Shown here piece after piece: positions 1 through 7,556 of a stretch of DNA of 32,163 bases. The stretch is from positions 1-32,163 of the forward strand of contig CANRBE010000008.1 of assembly GCA_947628785.1 (NCBI GenBank), written 5' to 3'. How positions within the stretch are numbered: position 1 is the first letter of the stretch; each line of letters opens with the position of its first letter. The DNA comes from an uncultured Bacilli bacterium. Lineage in GTDB: Bacteria > Bacillota_I > Bacilli_A > RF39 > UBA660. The notes beneath the pieces are model-generated. The model saw nothing but the letters and a program-made list of their open reading frames with translations. It was not told the origin of the DNA and ran no database searches. Position numbers and translations under genes: made by a program.

Positions 1-13
1 GAACGAATTTGAC

Positions 14-40
14 AAAAAAATAACCATTTTTCAATGGCTT
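14..40 (-). terminator. Intrinsic terminator behind the YabG-like stub
   Basis: Read on the minus strand, a CCATT stem (33-37) closes through a GAAA tetraloop with AATGG (24-28). One G-U and one A-U pair extend it, and a run of seven U follows (14-20). It lies 17 nt past the stub's stop codon. Confidence 0.6.
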
Positions 41-57
41 TCTCACTTTCGTTATTA

Positions 58-123
58 TTAAACTGTCAAATTCCCGTGTTGATGGGACTTTCTTGTAACA
101 TAGTCTTTTTCTTTAAAGTTCAT
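58..123 (-). pseudogene. YabG-like N-terminal stub, 21 codons
   Basis: A 21-codon minus-strand ORF starts with ATG at 123 behind a textbook AGGTGAT Shine-Dalgarno (127-133). Residues 7-13 read DYVTRKS, which resembles the N-terminus of the sporulation protease YabG (a GDxVxRKS-type start). The frame ends at a TAA at 58-60, and a hairpin terminator lies just beyond, so no full-length protease can be made from here. After the stop one other frame stays open to the window edge, but it does not look like the next part of YabG. I read it as a decayed or truncated yabG start. A genuine tiny peptide gene is the alternative, and the similarity rests on few residues. Confidence 0.35.
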
Positions 124-202
124 GTTATCACCTAGATAATTATATGTAATAAATATTTTTTTAAGAACATTAAAAAAAATATTTTAATTATTTTGAAAAA
201 TA

Positions 203-211
203 TGTTACAAT
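203..211 (+). promoter_or_regulatory. Extended -10 promoter of the first operon
   Basis: TG at 203-204 and TACAAT at 206-211 form an extended -10 element; the -35 region is poor. Transcription would begin near 218, which places the ATG at 210 upstream of the transcript and supports the start at 228. Confidence 0.5.
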
Positions 212-227
212 GGTATTAGGTGATAGT

Positions 228-767
228 ATGAAACTAGATACAGTTTTTAAAGCTGTTGATAATAATAAAGAGTTAACTGATGAAATGAAGGATAATTTTA
301 AAGAACTTATAACTGTTTTTAATTCTTTTTTTCCAATGGTTGATTTAACTAATTTAACAAAAAGAATGGAAACTTTAAAAGTCATTTCATCTAGTAAGTT
401 TGTTACGAGGGATATTATGGAGTATCATCCTGTTAGTAATGAGTTATGTTTTAATTTAGAAGAAGTTATGAAAAATTATGATATAAGACATGTTTTAATG
501 AATGCTTTAATTAGAATAGCAACTTCACATGATCAAACTTTTGGATTTGACCAAAATAATAAATTAAAAGCTCTTAATATAGGGTATACAGAAATACTTA
601 CTAATTTTGTTATTGGTAATCAAAGTGAAGCGACTTTATATGATGATGAAGTAATAGCGACCAATCTTATTTCGGATATTATTGGACCTGATATTTTATT
701 TCAATCATATTTTACTAATAATCCAAATATGTTAGTTAAAACTTTAGATGATAAGGGGGTAAAATAA
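228..767 (+). CDS. Hypothetical protein, possible inactive zincin-like fold
   Basis: A protein of 179 residues with no signal peptide or membrane segment; I do not recognise a named family. The start at 228 is chosen over an in-frame ATG at 210 because AGGTGAT (218-224) sits 3 nt before it. The middle of the protein (about residues 85-165) recalls uncharacterised zincin-like proteins of gut Firmicutes, in which a HELxH-type helix is followed by a GxTE-type helix and a region ending in a 'yF' motif. Here the helix reads NALIRIATS, so the zinc-binding histidines are missing. The likeness is from memory and weak. It overlaps the next gene by one base (TAATG), so the two are probably translationally coupled. 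Confidence 0.55.
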   Translation: MKLDTVFKAVDNNKELTDEMKDNFKELITVFNSFFPMVDLTNLTKRMETLKVISSSKFVTRDIMEYHPVSNELCFNLEEVMKNYDIRHVLMNALIRIATSHDQTFGFDQNNKLKALNIGYTEILTNFVIGNQSEATLYDDEVIATNLISDIIGPDILFQSYFTNNPNMLVKTLDDKGVK

Positions 768-1054
768 TGGATTTAATGGAACTTATGAATTACAATCATG
801 ATTTAGGATTAAACGGTAAAGACAATTTTGAAAGCAAATTAGGTGAAATTCAAATAATGATTTCTAAAGCTTTTGTTAGTGAACCTAGAACTAATGAAGA
901 AATAGCTAAATTTGAAAGTGACTTATATGGCGACAGTAGGGTTTTTGGTGATAATGCCGCTAGTTATAGTAGTCTTGATAATGTTTATGAAACTTGGAAT
1001 GAGTTAAAAAGTCAAATTGTTGTTAAAGATTTAGAAAATAGTAAGAGTAAATAA
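767..1054 (+). CDS. Hypothetical 95-residue protein
   Basis: A small, acidic, Asn/Asp/Ser-rich soluble protein with no recognisable domain, signal peptide or membrane segment. It starts inside the stop codon of the preceding gene (TAATG), behind a strong AAGGGGG Shine-Dalgarno. A good intrinsic terminator follows within 2 nt of its stop, so the two genes form a closed two-gene operon. Conserved pairing would suggest a joint function, but nothing in the sequence says what it is. Confidence 0.6.
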   Translation: MDLMELMNYNHDLGLNGKDNFESKLGEIQIMISKAFVSEPRTNEEIAKFESDLYGDSRVFGDNAASYSSLDNVYETWNELKSQIVVKDLENSKSK

Positions 1055-1055
1055 A

Positions 1056-1082
1056 CTGTTAATATAAAATTAACGGTTTTTT
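1056..1082 (+). terminator. Intrinsic terminator of the two-gene operon
   Basis: CTGTTAAT (1056-1063) pairs with ATTAACGG (1069-1076), with one G-U pair, over a 5-nt loop. Six T follow. Confidence 0.8.
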
Positions 1083-1150
1083 CATATTTTTTGACATTTT
1101 TCATACATTTTATTAGAGGTTAAAAACCTTTTTAAGAAAGGAATTTATGT

Positions 1151-2296
1151 ATGAAAAAAATTATCTGTTTAGTTGTTACTTTTTTACTTTTTACAAGTTA
1201 TGTTAATGCTTTAGATAATAATTTAGATTTAAAAGCTAAAAGTGCAGTTTTGATTGAACAAAGTACGGGAAAAGTAATATTTGAAAAAAATGCTCATGAA
1301 AAATTAGCTCCAGCTAGTATGACTAAAATAGCCAGTATGTTAGTAATTATTGAGGCAATAGAAAAGGGTACTATTAATTGGAATGATATGATTACTGTAA
1401 GTGAAAATGCTTCTAAAATGGGTGGTAGTCAAATATTACTTGAAACAGGAGAGCAAATGAGTGTTTCTGATTTATTTAAAGGGGTAGCTGTCGCTAGTGG
1501 AAATGATGCTGTTGTAGCTTTAGCAGAAGCAGTAGCTGGTAGTACTGATGAATTTGTAAAAATGATGAACCAAAAAGTTAAAGAATTGGGTTTAAAGGAT
1601 ACAAATTTTAAAAATCCTCATGGTTTAGATACCGCTGACCACTATTCTAGTGCTTATGATATGGCCATGCTAGGTAGGGAATTAGTTAAACATGAGAAGG
1701 TGTTAGAGTATACATCTATTTATGAGGACTATTTAAGAAAGAATACAGATAGAGAATTTTGGCTTGTTAATACTAATAAGCTAGTCCGTTTTAATCCAAT
1801 TGTCGATGGTTTAAAAACAGGTTTTACTGAAAGTGCTGGATATTGTTTAACAGCTACTTCTTTAAAAAATGATATGAGATTAATAGCTACTGTTATGGGA
1901 GAGGAAAAAGCAACTGATAGAAATAGTGAAGCTAGTACTTTACTTGATTATGGATATGCTAAAATGAAAGCTCAAAAAGTATTGGAAAAAAATAAAGAAA
2001 TAACTAAAATTAAAATTGATAAAGCTTTAAAAGAAGAAGTATCAGTTGTTTCTAAAGAAGATGTTAAAGTAGTAAGAGATAAATCTGAAAAGATTGGAAC
2101 AATTACATACAATTTAAAATTAAATAATCAAAAATTGCCAATAAAAAAAGGGGATATTGTTGGTATTATAGAAATAAAAGAGGATGGTAAAATTATTGAT
2201 AAAGCTAAAGCAACCATATCAGAAGATATCGAAAAAGCTAAAATACCTACTTTATATTATAGATATTTAAAACAAATGATAAGTGGTATATTTTAA
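1151..2296 (+). CDS. dacF: D-alanyl-D-alanine carboxypeptidase (DacF/PBP5 type)
   Basis: A 381-residue penicillin-binding protein of peptidase family S11. It removes the terminal D-Ala from peptidoglycan pentapeptides outside the membrane. A signal peptide (1-20, ending VNA) is visible. The three active-site motifs are present in order: SMTK at 56-59 (catalytic Ser56, Lys59), SGN at 116-118 and KTG at 222-224. A beta-rich C-terminal region (about 280-360) and an amphipathic tail ending KQMISGIF fit the usual membrane attachment. Length is normal for the family. A TTGACA at 1091-1096 lacks a good -10 partner. In Bacillus dacF precedes the spoIIA operon; here it stands alone, so dacA/dacB-type naming is possible. 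Confidence 0.88.
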   Translation: MKKIICLVVTFLLFTSYVNALDNNLDLKAKSAVLIEQSTGKVIFEKNAHEKLAPASMTKIASMLVIIEAIEKGTINWNDMITVSENASKMGGSQILLETGEQMSVSDLFKGVAVASGNDAVVALAEAVAGSTDEFVKMMNQKVKELGLKDTNFKNPHGLDTADHYSSAYDMAMLGRELVKHEKVLEYTSIYEDYLRKNTDREFWLVNTNKLVRFNPIVDGLKTGFTESAGYCLTATSLKNDMRLIATVMGEEKATDRNSEASTLLDYGYAKMKAQKVLEKNKEITKIKIDKALKEEVSVVSKEDVKVVRDKSEKIGTITYNLKLNNQKLPIKKGDIVGIIEIKEDGKIIDKAKATISEDIEKAKIPTLYYRYLKQMISGIF

Positions 2297-2322
2297 CAAA
2301 ATATTATAAATTTATTAGTAAT

Positions 2323-2355
2323 AAACAATGTAACTATAAATTACATTGTTTTAAT
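2323..2355 (+). terminator. Probable terminator after dacF
   Basis: AAACAATGTAA (2323-2333) and TTACATTGTTT (2341-2351) form an 11-bp stem over a 7-nt loop. The following U-tract is short, so it is a moderate terminator. Confidence 0.6.
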
Positions 2356-2397
2356 ATCTAATTTTATGTATTTAAGGTAAATAGTAGGGAAGAGGTA

Positions 2398-2427
2398 AAA
2401 AAGAAAAAGGATGAATTTATCATCCTT
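2398..2427 (-). terminator. Terminator copy at the end of the orphan fragment
   Basis: On the minus strand AAGGATGA and TCATCCTT pair over a 5-nt loop before a U-rich run. It is identical to the terminator at 6304-6333. Confidence 0.8.
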
Positions 2428-2779
2428 CAACACAACTAGCTAAAGCTTGTGGTGAACTAGCTGATGAACAACTTCCATCTGACCTAGCTCCATACTCTGT
2501 ATTATGTACAAAGTCACTTACACAGTTTTCTTTTGTTCCTGGTTTACAAGTTAATTTGAAATCACTATAATCATTTGCGGCATTATATGCTCTTATTTTT
2601 TGAACAGTAGCTTTTGTTAGAGTAAAGTGATACATTATTTTACTACTGTCATATATTTCATCTCCATTAACCCCTCTGTTTTTAGTGATATATTTAGCTT
2701 GTATTGTCTCATCATCCCAGTTAAATCCTGCTCTTCTTCCTTTCGCTGGTGAAGTCTTTCCTGGGAATGGATTATTTAA
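2398..2779 (-). repeat. Left arm of a 382-bp inverted repeat
   Basis: The reverse complement of 2398-2779 matches 5952-6333 with seven mismatches and no gaps. The matching stretch covers codons 912-1030 of the Cys-rich gene, its stop and its terminator. Identity ends abruptly on both sides. Confidence 0.95.
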
Positions 2780-2797
2780 TTCTGAGATACTTAATGT
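2420..2797 (-). pseudogene. Orphan C-terminal fragment of the Cys-rich secreted protein
   Basis: This minus-strand reading frame encodes the last 119 residues of the 1030-residue protein at 3219-6311. It has one amino-acid change (Asn to Thr, two residues after the NPFPG motif). The frame continues six codons upstream of the homology and then meets a TAA at 2798-2800, so no N-terminus, signal peptide or promoter belongs to it as arranged now. The first internal ATG (2633-2635) has no Shine-Dalgarno sequence. It retains the stop codon and the terminator hairpin of the full gene. I interpret it as a silent 3' cassette or remnant of a duplicate, not as an independent gene. Confidence 0.85.
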
Positions 2798-3134
2798 TTA
2801 AATATGAAACATTTATTGTTAAATTTTTAATTTATATAAGGTAAAGAAGAAAATTTTATTTTACTGACTAAAGTTTTTTTTATTTGATTTTAAATAATTT
2901 TTTTTCTTTATTTTTGTATGTTTTATTTAATGTTATTGATGTTTAAAAATTATAAAAAAATATATTTTAAGACAATTATAATTGTTAATTTAAAAGATTA
3001 TTGTAAATTTATTTATATTTAAACTCCACAATAAAAACTTTATTTATTCTTAAGAAATATGAATTAAATTTTTAAAATTTTATTATTAAAATTATGAAAA
3101 TTTTAAAAATTGTATTTTATTTTTATTCATTATA
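2798..3134. other. Non-coding, almost pure A+T spacer
   Basis: No credible ORF is seen on either strand. The stretch is almost entirely A and T. Its one clear structure is a perfect 15-bp inverted repeat at 3067-3081 and 3097-3111, upstream of the promoter of the Cys-rich gene. Confidence 0.6.
3067..3111. repeat. 15-bp perfect inverted repeat upstream of the Cys-rich gene
   Basis: AATTTTTAAAATTTT (3067-3081) and its exact reverse complement (3097-3111) are separated by 15 nt. Both arms are pure A/T in an A/T-rich spacer, so chance is a real alternative to an operator or cruciform. Confidence 0.5.
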
Positions 3135-3143
3135 TGTTATACT
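3135..3143 (+). promoter_or_regulatory. Extended -10 promoter of the Cys-rich gene
   Basis: TG at 3135-3136, one base, then TATACT at 3138-3143. No convincing -35 is seen. The leader would be about 70 nt and contains a weak GTAGA/TCTAC hairpin (3172-3190). Confidence 0.5.
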
Positions 3144-3218
3144 AAATTTGAATAAACATAATAAAAATATCGTAGATTAAAATATTCTACAGTATATTTA
3201 AAGATAAGGAGTTTAAAT

Positions 3219-6200
3219 ATGAGAATAGTAAAACAAGATAAATTAACTTTAATGTTGACTATAGCTTTTATTTTTATGATTACATTTGGTTTTGGAATTA
3301 TAAAAGTATTGGCTACTGATAACGGAGATGGAAATGGTACTGGAGGTTCTGAAATAAGTGGAGCTTGTACCCACACTGTTTGTAATGGTGTAATTCAACC
3401 AAAAGACAAACCTCCTATTGTTAAGTTAACTTTAGTTTATTATGATGGTAAGACTAGAAAAAAGATAGGTAAAACTCCAGTATGGTACCTTTCAGGAGTT
3501 TCTAAAAAAAGATTGCAAAATTTGGGAGTATATAATGCTTTATTAAGTCATGCCAAAGGAGCTCCAATTTATTACGATATAAGTTTTAGTTGGGGAAATT
3601 TTAAGAATATTGAAAAATGGATTGTTGGTACTAACAAAAAAGGTATTCCAGATAAAGGACTTTTGAAAAATCAAGTATATAAACGTTTTGGAATTAGTAA
3701 AGCTGATTTAAATCAGGAATCATGTATAGTTGATAAAAATGGTAATGGGAAACATAGAAAGAGTAATGGAAAATCTGAAACTTATATTGACCCAAAAACT
3801 GGTAAGGTAAAAGATGAAGAAGGTAGTTGTTATAAACAACCAGGTTACCGTGTAATAATGGAACCAGTTATGGTATTAGGACCTAAAAGTGGTGGACATA
3901 AATTTTATACAACAAAAGAATTAGCTAAAGGAGCCTTTAATTCTAAACCACCTAAATCTAATTATTATTGGTGGGTTCGTTGGTGGTCTTGGGATAATAC
4001 TATTACAGGAGATGGTAGGTCTTATTCAAAAACAGGTGTATTATGGAGAATGTATACTGAATATGCGGATATCAATATAAGTAAAGGAAATCCAAGTAAA
4101 CGATATAGTGAGATTGCTGGAAATAATTACAAAACGATAGCTAGCGATACAGATGGTGTTGGTTATTATATATTTGATACAGGTACATGGGATACTGGAG
4201 CTTGTGAAGCTTTTAATCCAGACCATTATAAAGCTAATCAAGAACCATCAACGGCTACTAGAACAAAAGGTAGTGGACCACAAGGACAAAACTGTTGTGT
4301 CGAAGTTGGTACGGCCTTACAATATCGAACTTCTAGTAAATATAAAGCTCAAGCTGATGCATATTTAAAAGAATTTCAAGACCTTAAATTAAAACTTGAA
4401 GGATATCCAACTGTTAATATCAATAATCTTTATGAAGTTTGGAAAGTTTATCATCCAGAATGTTTAGAAGATTTGTCTTATGTAGAAAAGCCAGAACTAA
4501 CTTGTGGTAAAACTGGTGAAGGTGGGGATACAACTAATTTTGGAGATAAGACAAAAGATGGTAGGTCTATTGTCGAAGATATGCTTGGTAGTGATAGAAA
4601 TAACGGAAAAGGTAAATACGTTTATAGAGATTATACTTACTGCGATATTTTATGTGGTGAAGAACTAACCTTGAAATTTCCAAAGCAAATTCAAGAAACG
4701 ATAACAAAAGGTACTAAATTAGTTTGGCCTACTAATGAAGGTGGAGCTATAGTTAATGCCTACCCTCTAACTTTAAAAGGTAAAGCAACTTGTACTTTGG
4801 ATATTGATTATCAATTATTAGATGATACATATTGTTATGATAGAACTGTAACTTCAACAGATGCTGATGGTAATAAAATAAGCTCAACTGTACATGTTTG
4901 TGGTAGTGGTTATTATACTCAAGAAGATAACTGTATAAAACATGCTAACGACGTAAATAAAAATAAAGATACTTTGAAAGCTTTCTATAATGTCAAAGGT
5001 GACTTTACAGTTGGTCATGATGATGATGAATATGGTGGTAATTTCAGCCTTGGGGAACCTTATGATGATGGATATAGTACTGGTAATTATAAAACAACTG
5101 GCTTCCCTGTAAGACGTAGTGGTAGTACATTTACTATTGAACAAACAGTTCAATATAAATTACCAACTAATTTATATAGATATGTTAATAATAACGACGG
5201 TGTTATAAAATCAAGTAATACCCCTAATTCTAATAACTATATTGATTTAGGCTATGGAAATTTACCAGTATCTTATAACGCTAAAGATGACACTATTTAT
5301 CATTACTTTATTAAATATAGTAATGTGGGTGGACTAGCTGGTAAAGAACAAGTTAAAGATGGAGAAGATTACAGTTGTGAATATGCTTTTGAAAAACCAG
5401 GAGTTGAGTGTAAATGTACCTCTGGTGAATACATGGGTAAAGACTTAACTGAATGTATGGCTGGTGGTTGTGATGGAGAAAAACATACTTGTGATGAAGC
5501 TAGAGAAAAATTCTGTAAAACCCCTAATTGTCTTTGTCCACCAGGTACATTGTATGCTGGAAAAGATATTTCAAGTTCTGTTACTGATGCTAAAACTTGT
5601 TTAGATGCTCAAAATGAACTTTGTGGAGGAAATTGTGGTGAAGATTGTCCTAAAGCAGTATGTCCTCCAACATCAGATTGGTATTCAGAATCTAATTATT
5701 CAATTGGAAATTTTGCCAATCAAGCGATAATTACTGATAAATGTTTAAGCGATAGTACTTGTACAGCCTTAACTTGTTCAGTCTTTGCTTGTCCTCCAGG
5801 AAAAGGAGATGGTAGTGGAAGACCACTAAATGCCTTAATAGCTCAATATTTAGCTAACCATCCAGGAAAAACATTCAATAAAGATTTATTAGATTATTTA
5901 ATTGAATGTAGTTGTGGTTCTTCTGAAAATATTATTTATAGAACAATAGATTTAAATAATCCATTCCCAGGAAAAAATTCACCAGCGAAAGGAAGAAGAG
6001 CAGGATTTAACTGGGATGATGAAACAATACAAGCTAAATATATCACTAAAAACAGAGGGGTTAATGGAGATGAAATATATGATAGTAGTAAAATAATGTA
6101 TCACTTTACCCTAACAAAAGCTACTGTTCAAAAAATAAGAGCATATAATGCCGCAAATGATTATAGTGATTTCAAATTAACTTGTAAACCAGGAACAAAA

Positions 6201-6311
6201 GAAAACTGTGTAAGTGACTTTGTACATAATACAGAGTATGGAGCTAGATCAGATGGAAGTTGTTCATCAGCTAGTTCGCCACAAGCTTTAGCTAGTTGTG
6301 TTGAAGGATGA
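3219..6311 (+). CDS. Very large Cys-rich secreted or surface protein, function unknown
   Basis: A protein of 1030 residues starting behind AAGGAG (3206-3211). Residues 9-28 are a hydrophobic signal segment with a possible signal-peptidase site after VLA (30-32), followed by a Gly/Asp/Asn linker. The body is rich in Gly, Lys, Tyr and Asn with scattered Cys. A dense Cys-rich stretch (about 719-825) has repeated CxC, CPPG and CxxxC spacings, suggesting many disulfides outside the cell. The C-terminal region (912-1030) begins LNNPFPG and contains KNRGVNGDEIY. I recall NPFPG-containing ends in other uncharacterised proteins of uncultured Firmicutes, from memory only. There is no LPxTG motif, C-terminal membrane segment or known catalytic motif, so surface retention may rely on an uncleaved N-terminal anchor. 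The 3' end is duplicated in inverted orientation at 2398-2779. Confidence 0.8.
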   Translation: MRIVKQDKLTLMLTIAFIFMITFGFGIIKVLATDNGDGNGTGGSEISGACTHTVCNGVIQPKDKPPIVKLTLVYYDGKTRKKIGKTPVWYLSGVSKKRLQNLGVYNALLSHAKGAPIYYDISFSWGNFKNIEKWIVGTNKKGIPDKGLLKNQVYKRFGISKADLNQESCIVDKNGNGKHRKSNGKSETYIDPKTGKVKDEEGSCYKQPGYRVIMEPVMVLGPKSGGHKFYTTKELAKGAFNSKPPKSNYYWWVRWWSWDNTITGDGRSYSKTGVLWRMYTEYADINISKGNPSKRYSEIAGNNYKTIASDTDGVGYYIFDTGTWDTGACEAFNPDHYKANQEPSTATRTKGSGPQGQNCCVEVGTALQYRTSSKYKAQADAYLKEFQDLKLKLEGYPTVNINNLYEVWKVYHPECLEDLSYVEKPELTCGKTGEGGDTTNFGDKTKDGRSIVEDMLGSDRNNGKGKYVYRDYTYCDILCGEELTLKFPKQIQETITKGTKLVWPTNEGGAIVNAYPLTLKGKATCTLDIDYQLLDDTYCYDRTVTSTDADGNKISSTVHVCGSGYYTQEDNCIKHANDVNKNKDTLKAFYNVKGDFTVGHDDDEYGGNFSLGEPYDDGYSTGNYKTTGFPVRRSGSTFTIEQTVQYKLPTNLYRYVNNNDGVIKSSNTPNSNNYIDLGYGNLPVSYNAKDDTIYHYFIKYSNVGGLAGKEQVKDGEDYSCEYAFEKPGVECKCTSGEYMGKDLTECMAGGCDGEKHTCDEAREKFCKTPNCLCPPGTLYAGKDISSSVTDAKTCLDAQNELCGGNCGEDCPKAVCPPTSDWYSESNYSIGNFANQAIITDKCLSDSTCTALTCSVFACPPGKGDGSGRPLNALIAQYLANHPGKTFNKDLLDYLIECSCGSSENIIYRTIDLNNPFPGKNSPAKGRRAGFNWDDETIQAKYITKNRGVNGDEIYDSSKIMYHFTLTKATVQKIRAYNAANDYSDFKLTCKPGTKENCVSDFVHNTEYGARSDGSCSSASSPQALASCVEG

Positions 6312-6333
6312 TAAATTCATCCTTTTTCTTTTT
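5952..6333 (+). repeat. Right arm of the 382-bp inverted repeat
   Basis: The 3' end of the Cys-rich gene from codon 912, including stop and terminator, matches the reverse complement of 2398-2779 at 375 of 382 positions. The arms face each other across 3172 bp (2780-5951). Confidence 0.95.
6304..6333 (+). terminator. Terminator of the Cys-rich gene
   Basis: AAGGATGA (6304-6311, containing the TGA stop) pairs with TCATCCTT (6317-6324) over a 5-nt loop. It is followed by a T-rich run. Confidence 0.85.
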
Positions 6334-6423
6334 AAAATAAAAAATTTTATATAATTTTTATACTAAAATAATTAATAAATAATCTTTTAGATAAAAAACG
6401 TGATAATTATTAAAAAATTATGA

Positions 6424-6429
6424 TATAAT
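6424..6429 (+). promoter_or_regulatory. -10 element of the murG operon
   Basis: A perfect TATAAT lies 36 bp before the murG start. The -35 position (TGATAA, 17-bp spacing) is a poor match. Confidence 0.45.
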
Positions 6430-6464
6430 TAATTAGAAAAACAACTAAATAGAAAGGATAAAAT

Positions 6465-7556
6465 ATGAAAGTAGTAATAAGTGCAGGTGGAACAGGTGGA
6501 CATATATATCCTGCTTTAGCTATATTAGATAAAATAAAAGAAAAAGAACCAGATAGTGAATTTTTATATATTGGCACACATAATAGAATGGAAAATGTTA
6601 TTGTACCAAAAAAGGGAATACCTTTTTCTAGTATTGAAATATATGGTATATATAAAAAACAACCTTGGAAAAATGTCAAAACTTTAACTTGTTTTATTAA
6701 AAGTCAAACCAAAATAAAAAAGCTATTAAAAGAATTTAAACCAGATGTTGTAATAGGTGTTGGTGGATATGTAACAGGTCCTGTTATTAAAGTAGCACAT
6801 AAACTAGGTATTAAAACTATTATCCATGAACAAAATAGTATTGCAGGAAAAGCCAATATTTATTTAAGCAAATACGTTGATAAAATATGTGTATCATTTA
6901 TATCAAGTAAAAAATATTTTGATGAAAAAAAAGTTGTCTTTACTGGAAATCCTGTTAGTGAAGTCGCTATTAAAGCTGAACCACTTGATAAAACAACATT
7001 AGGATTTAATAAAAACAAAAAATTAGTAGTTTTTGTAATGGGATCTTTAGGTTCAAATAAAGTAAATGATAGTCTTTTTGAAATATTTAAAAAAGTAACT
7101 TTAAAAGATTATGAAATACTTTGGATAACTGGTGATAATTATTATGAAAATATCAAAAAAGAAAAATTTTCTGACAATATAAAAATATTACCATATTTAG
7201 ATGATTTAGTTAGAATTTTAAAAAATACTGATTTATTAGTAACTAGAGCAGGAGCATCTACTTTAAGTGAAATAATAGCTTTAAAAATACCATCAATATT
7301 AGTGCCTAGTCCTTATGTTGCGAATAACCATCAATATAAAAATGCCTTTGATTTAATCGATAAAAAAGCTGCTTTATTAGTAGAAGAAAAAGATTTAAAT
7401 TATGATAATTTAATTCCTTTGATAGAAGAAACTTTAAAAAATCAAAGCAAAATATTGGAAATGAAAAATAACTTAAAACAGTTTCAGGTAAATAATAGTA
7501 GTGATAAAATATATGAAGTAATAATGGATGTGATAAAAAATGAAAGAAAATCTTGA
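6465..7556 (+). CDS. murG: MurG, lipid II-forming GlcNAc transferase
   Basis: MurG transfers GlcNAc from UDP-GlcNAc to undecaprenyl-pyrophosphoryl-MurNAc-pentapeptide at the inner face of the membrane, giving lipid II. The 363-residue length is typical. The N-terminal glycine loop GGTGGH is at residues 8-13, a second glycine-rich motif (GVGGYVTGP) follows at about 98-106, and the nucleotide-binding C-terminal half has the RAGASTLSE signature. The start follows a GAAAGGA Shine-Dalgarno. Its last 17 bases overlap murB, so murG-murB-divIB form one operon. The usual murD/ftsW/murC neighbours are not here. Confidence 0.97.
   Translation: MKVVISAGGTGGHIYPALAILDKIKEKEPDSEFLYIGTHNRMENVIVPKKGIPFSSIEIYGIYKKQPWKNVKTLTCFIKSQTKIKKLLKEFKPDVVIGVGGYVTGPVIKVAHKLGIKTIIHEQNSIAGKANIYLSKYVDKICVSFISSKKYFDEKKVVFTGNPVSEVAIKAEPLDKTTLGFNKNKKLVVFVMGSLGSNKVNDSLFEIFKKVTLKDYEILWITGDNYYENIKKEKFSDNIKILPYLDDLVRILKNTDLLVTRAGASTLSEIIALKIPSILVPSPYVANNHQYKNAFDLIDKKAALLVEEKDLNYDNLIPLIEETLKNQSKILEMKNNLKQFQVNNSSDKIYEVIMDVIKNERKS

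Noticed and set aside
5-73. Perfect 10-bp inverted repeat GAATTTGACA / TGTCAAATTC
   Set aside because: The arms flank the minus-strand terminator of a stub ORF, with no target-site duplication or transposase. Too short to call a mobile-element end.
210-227. Upstream ATG adding six residues to the first gene
   Set aside because: It overlaps the -10 element, would lie before the transcript start and has no Shine-Dalgarno, whereas 228 has a perfect one.
1097-1133. Possible SigF-type promoter (GGTTAAAAA) and small AGGTT/AACCT hairpin before dacF
   Set aside because: The -35 match and spacing are poor and the hairpin stem is only 5 bp; dacF control by SigF would fit biology but is not supported by the bases.
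2420-2635. Minus-strand ORF as an independent 71-residue gene
   Set aside because: Its ATG has no ribosome-binding site and the homology to the large gene continues upstream of it, so it is an internal Met of a truncated copy.
4565-4577. TTGTCGAA Spo0A-box match
   Set aside because: Lies inside coding sequence of the Cys-rich gene, far from any promoter; used as a warning about chance matches.
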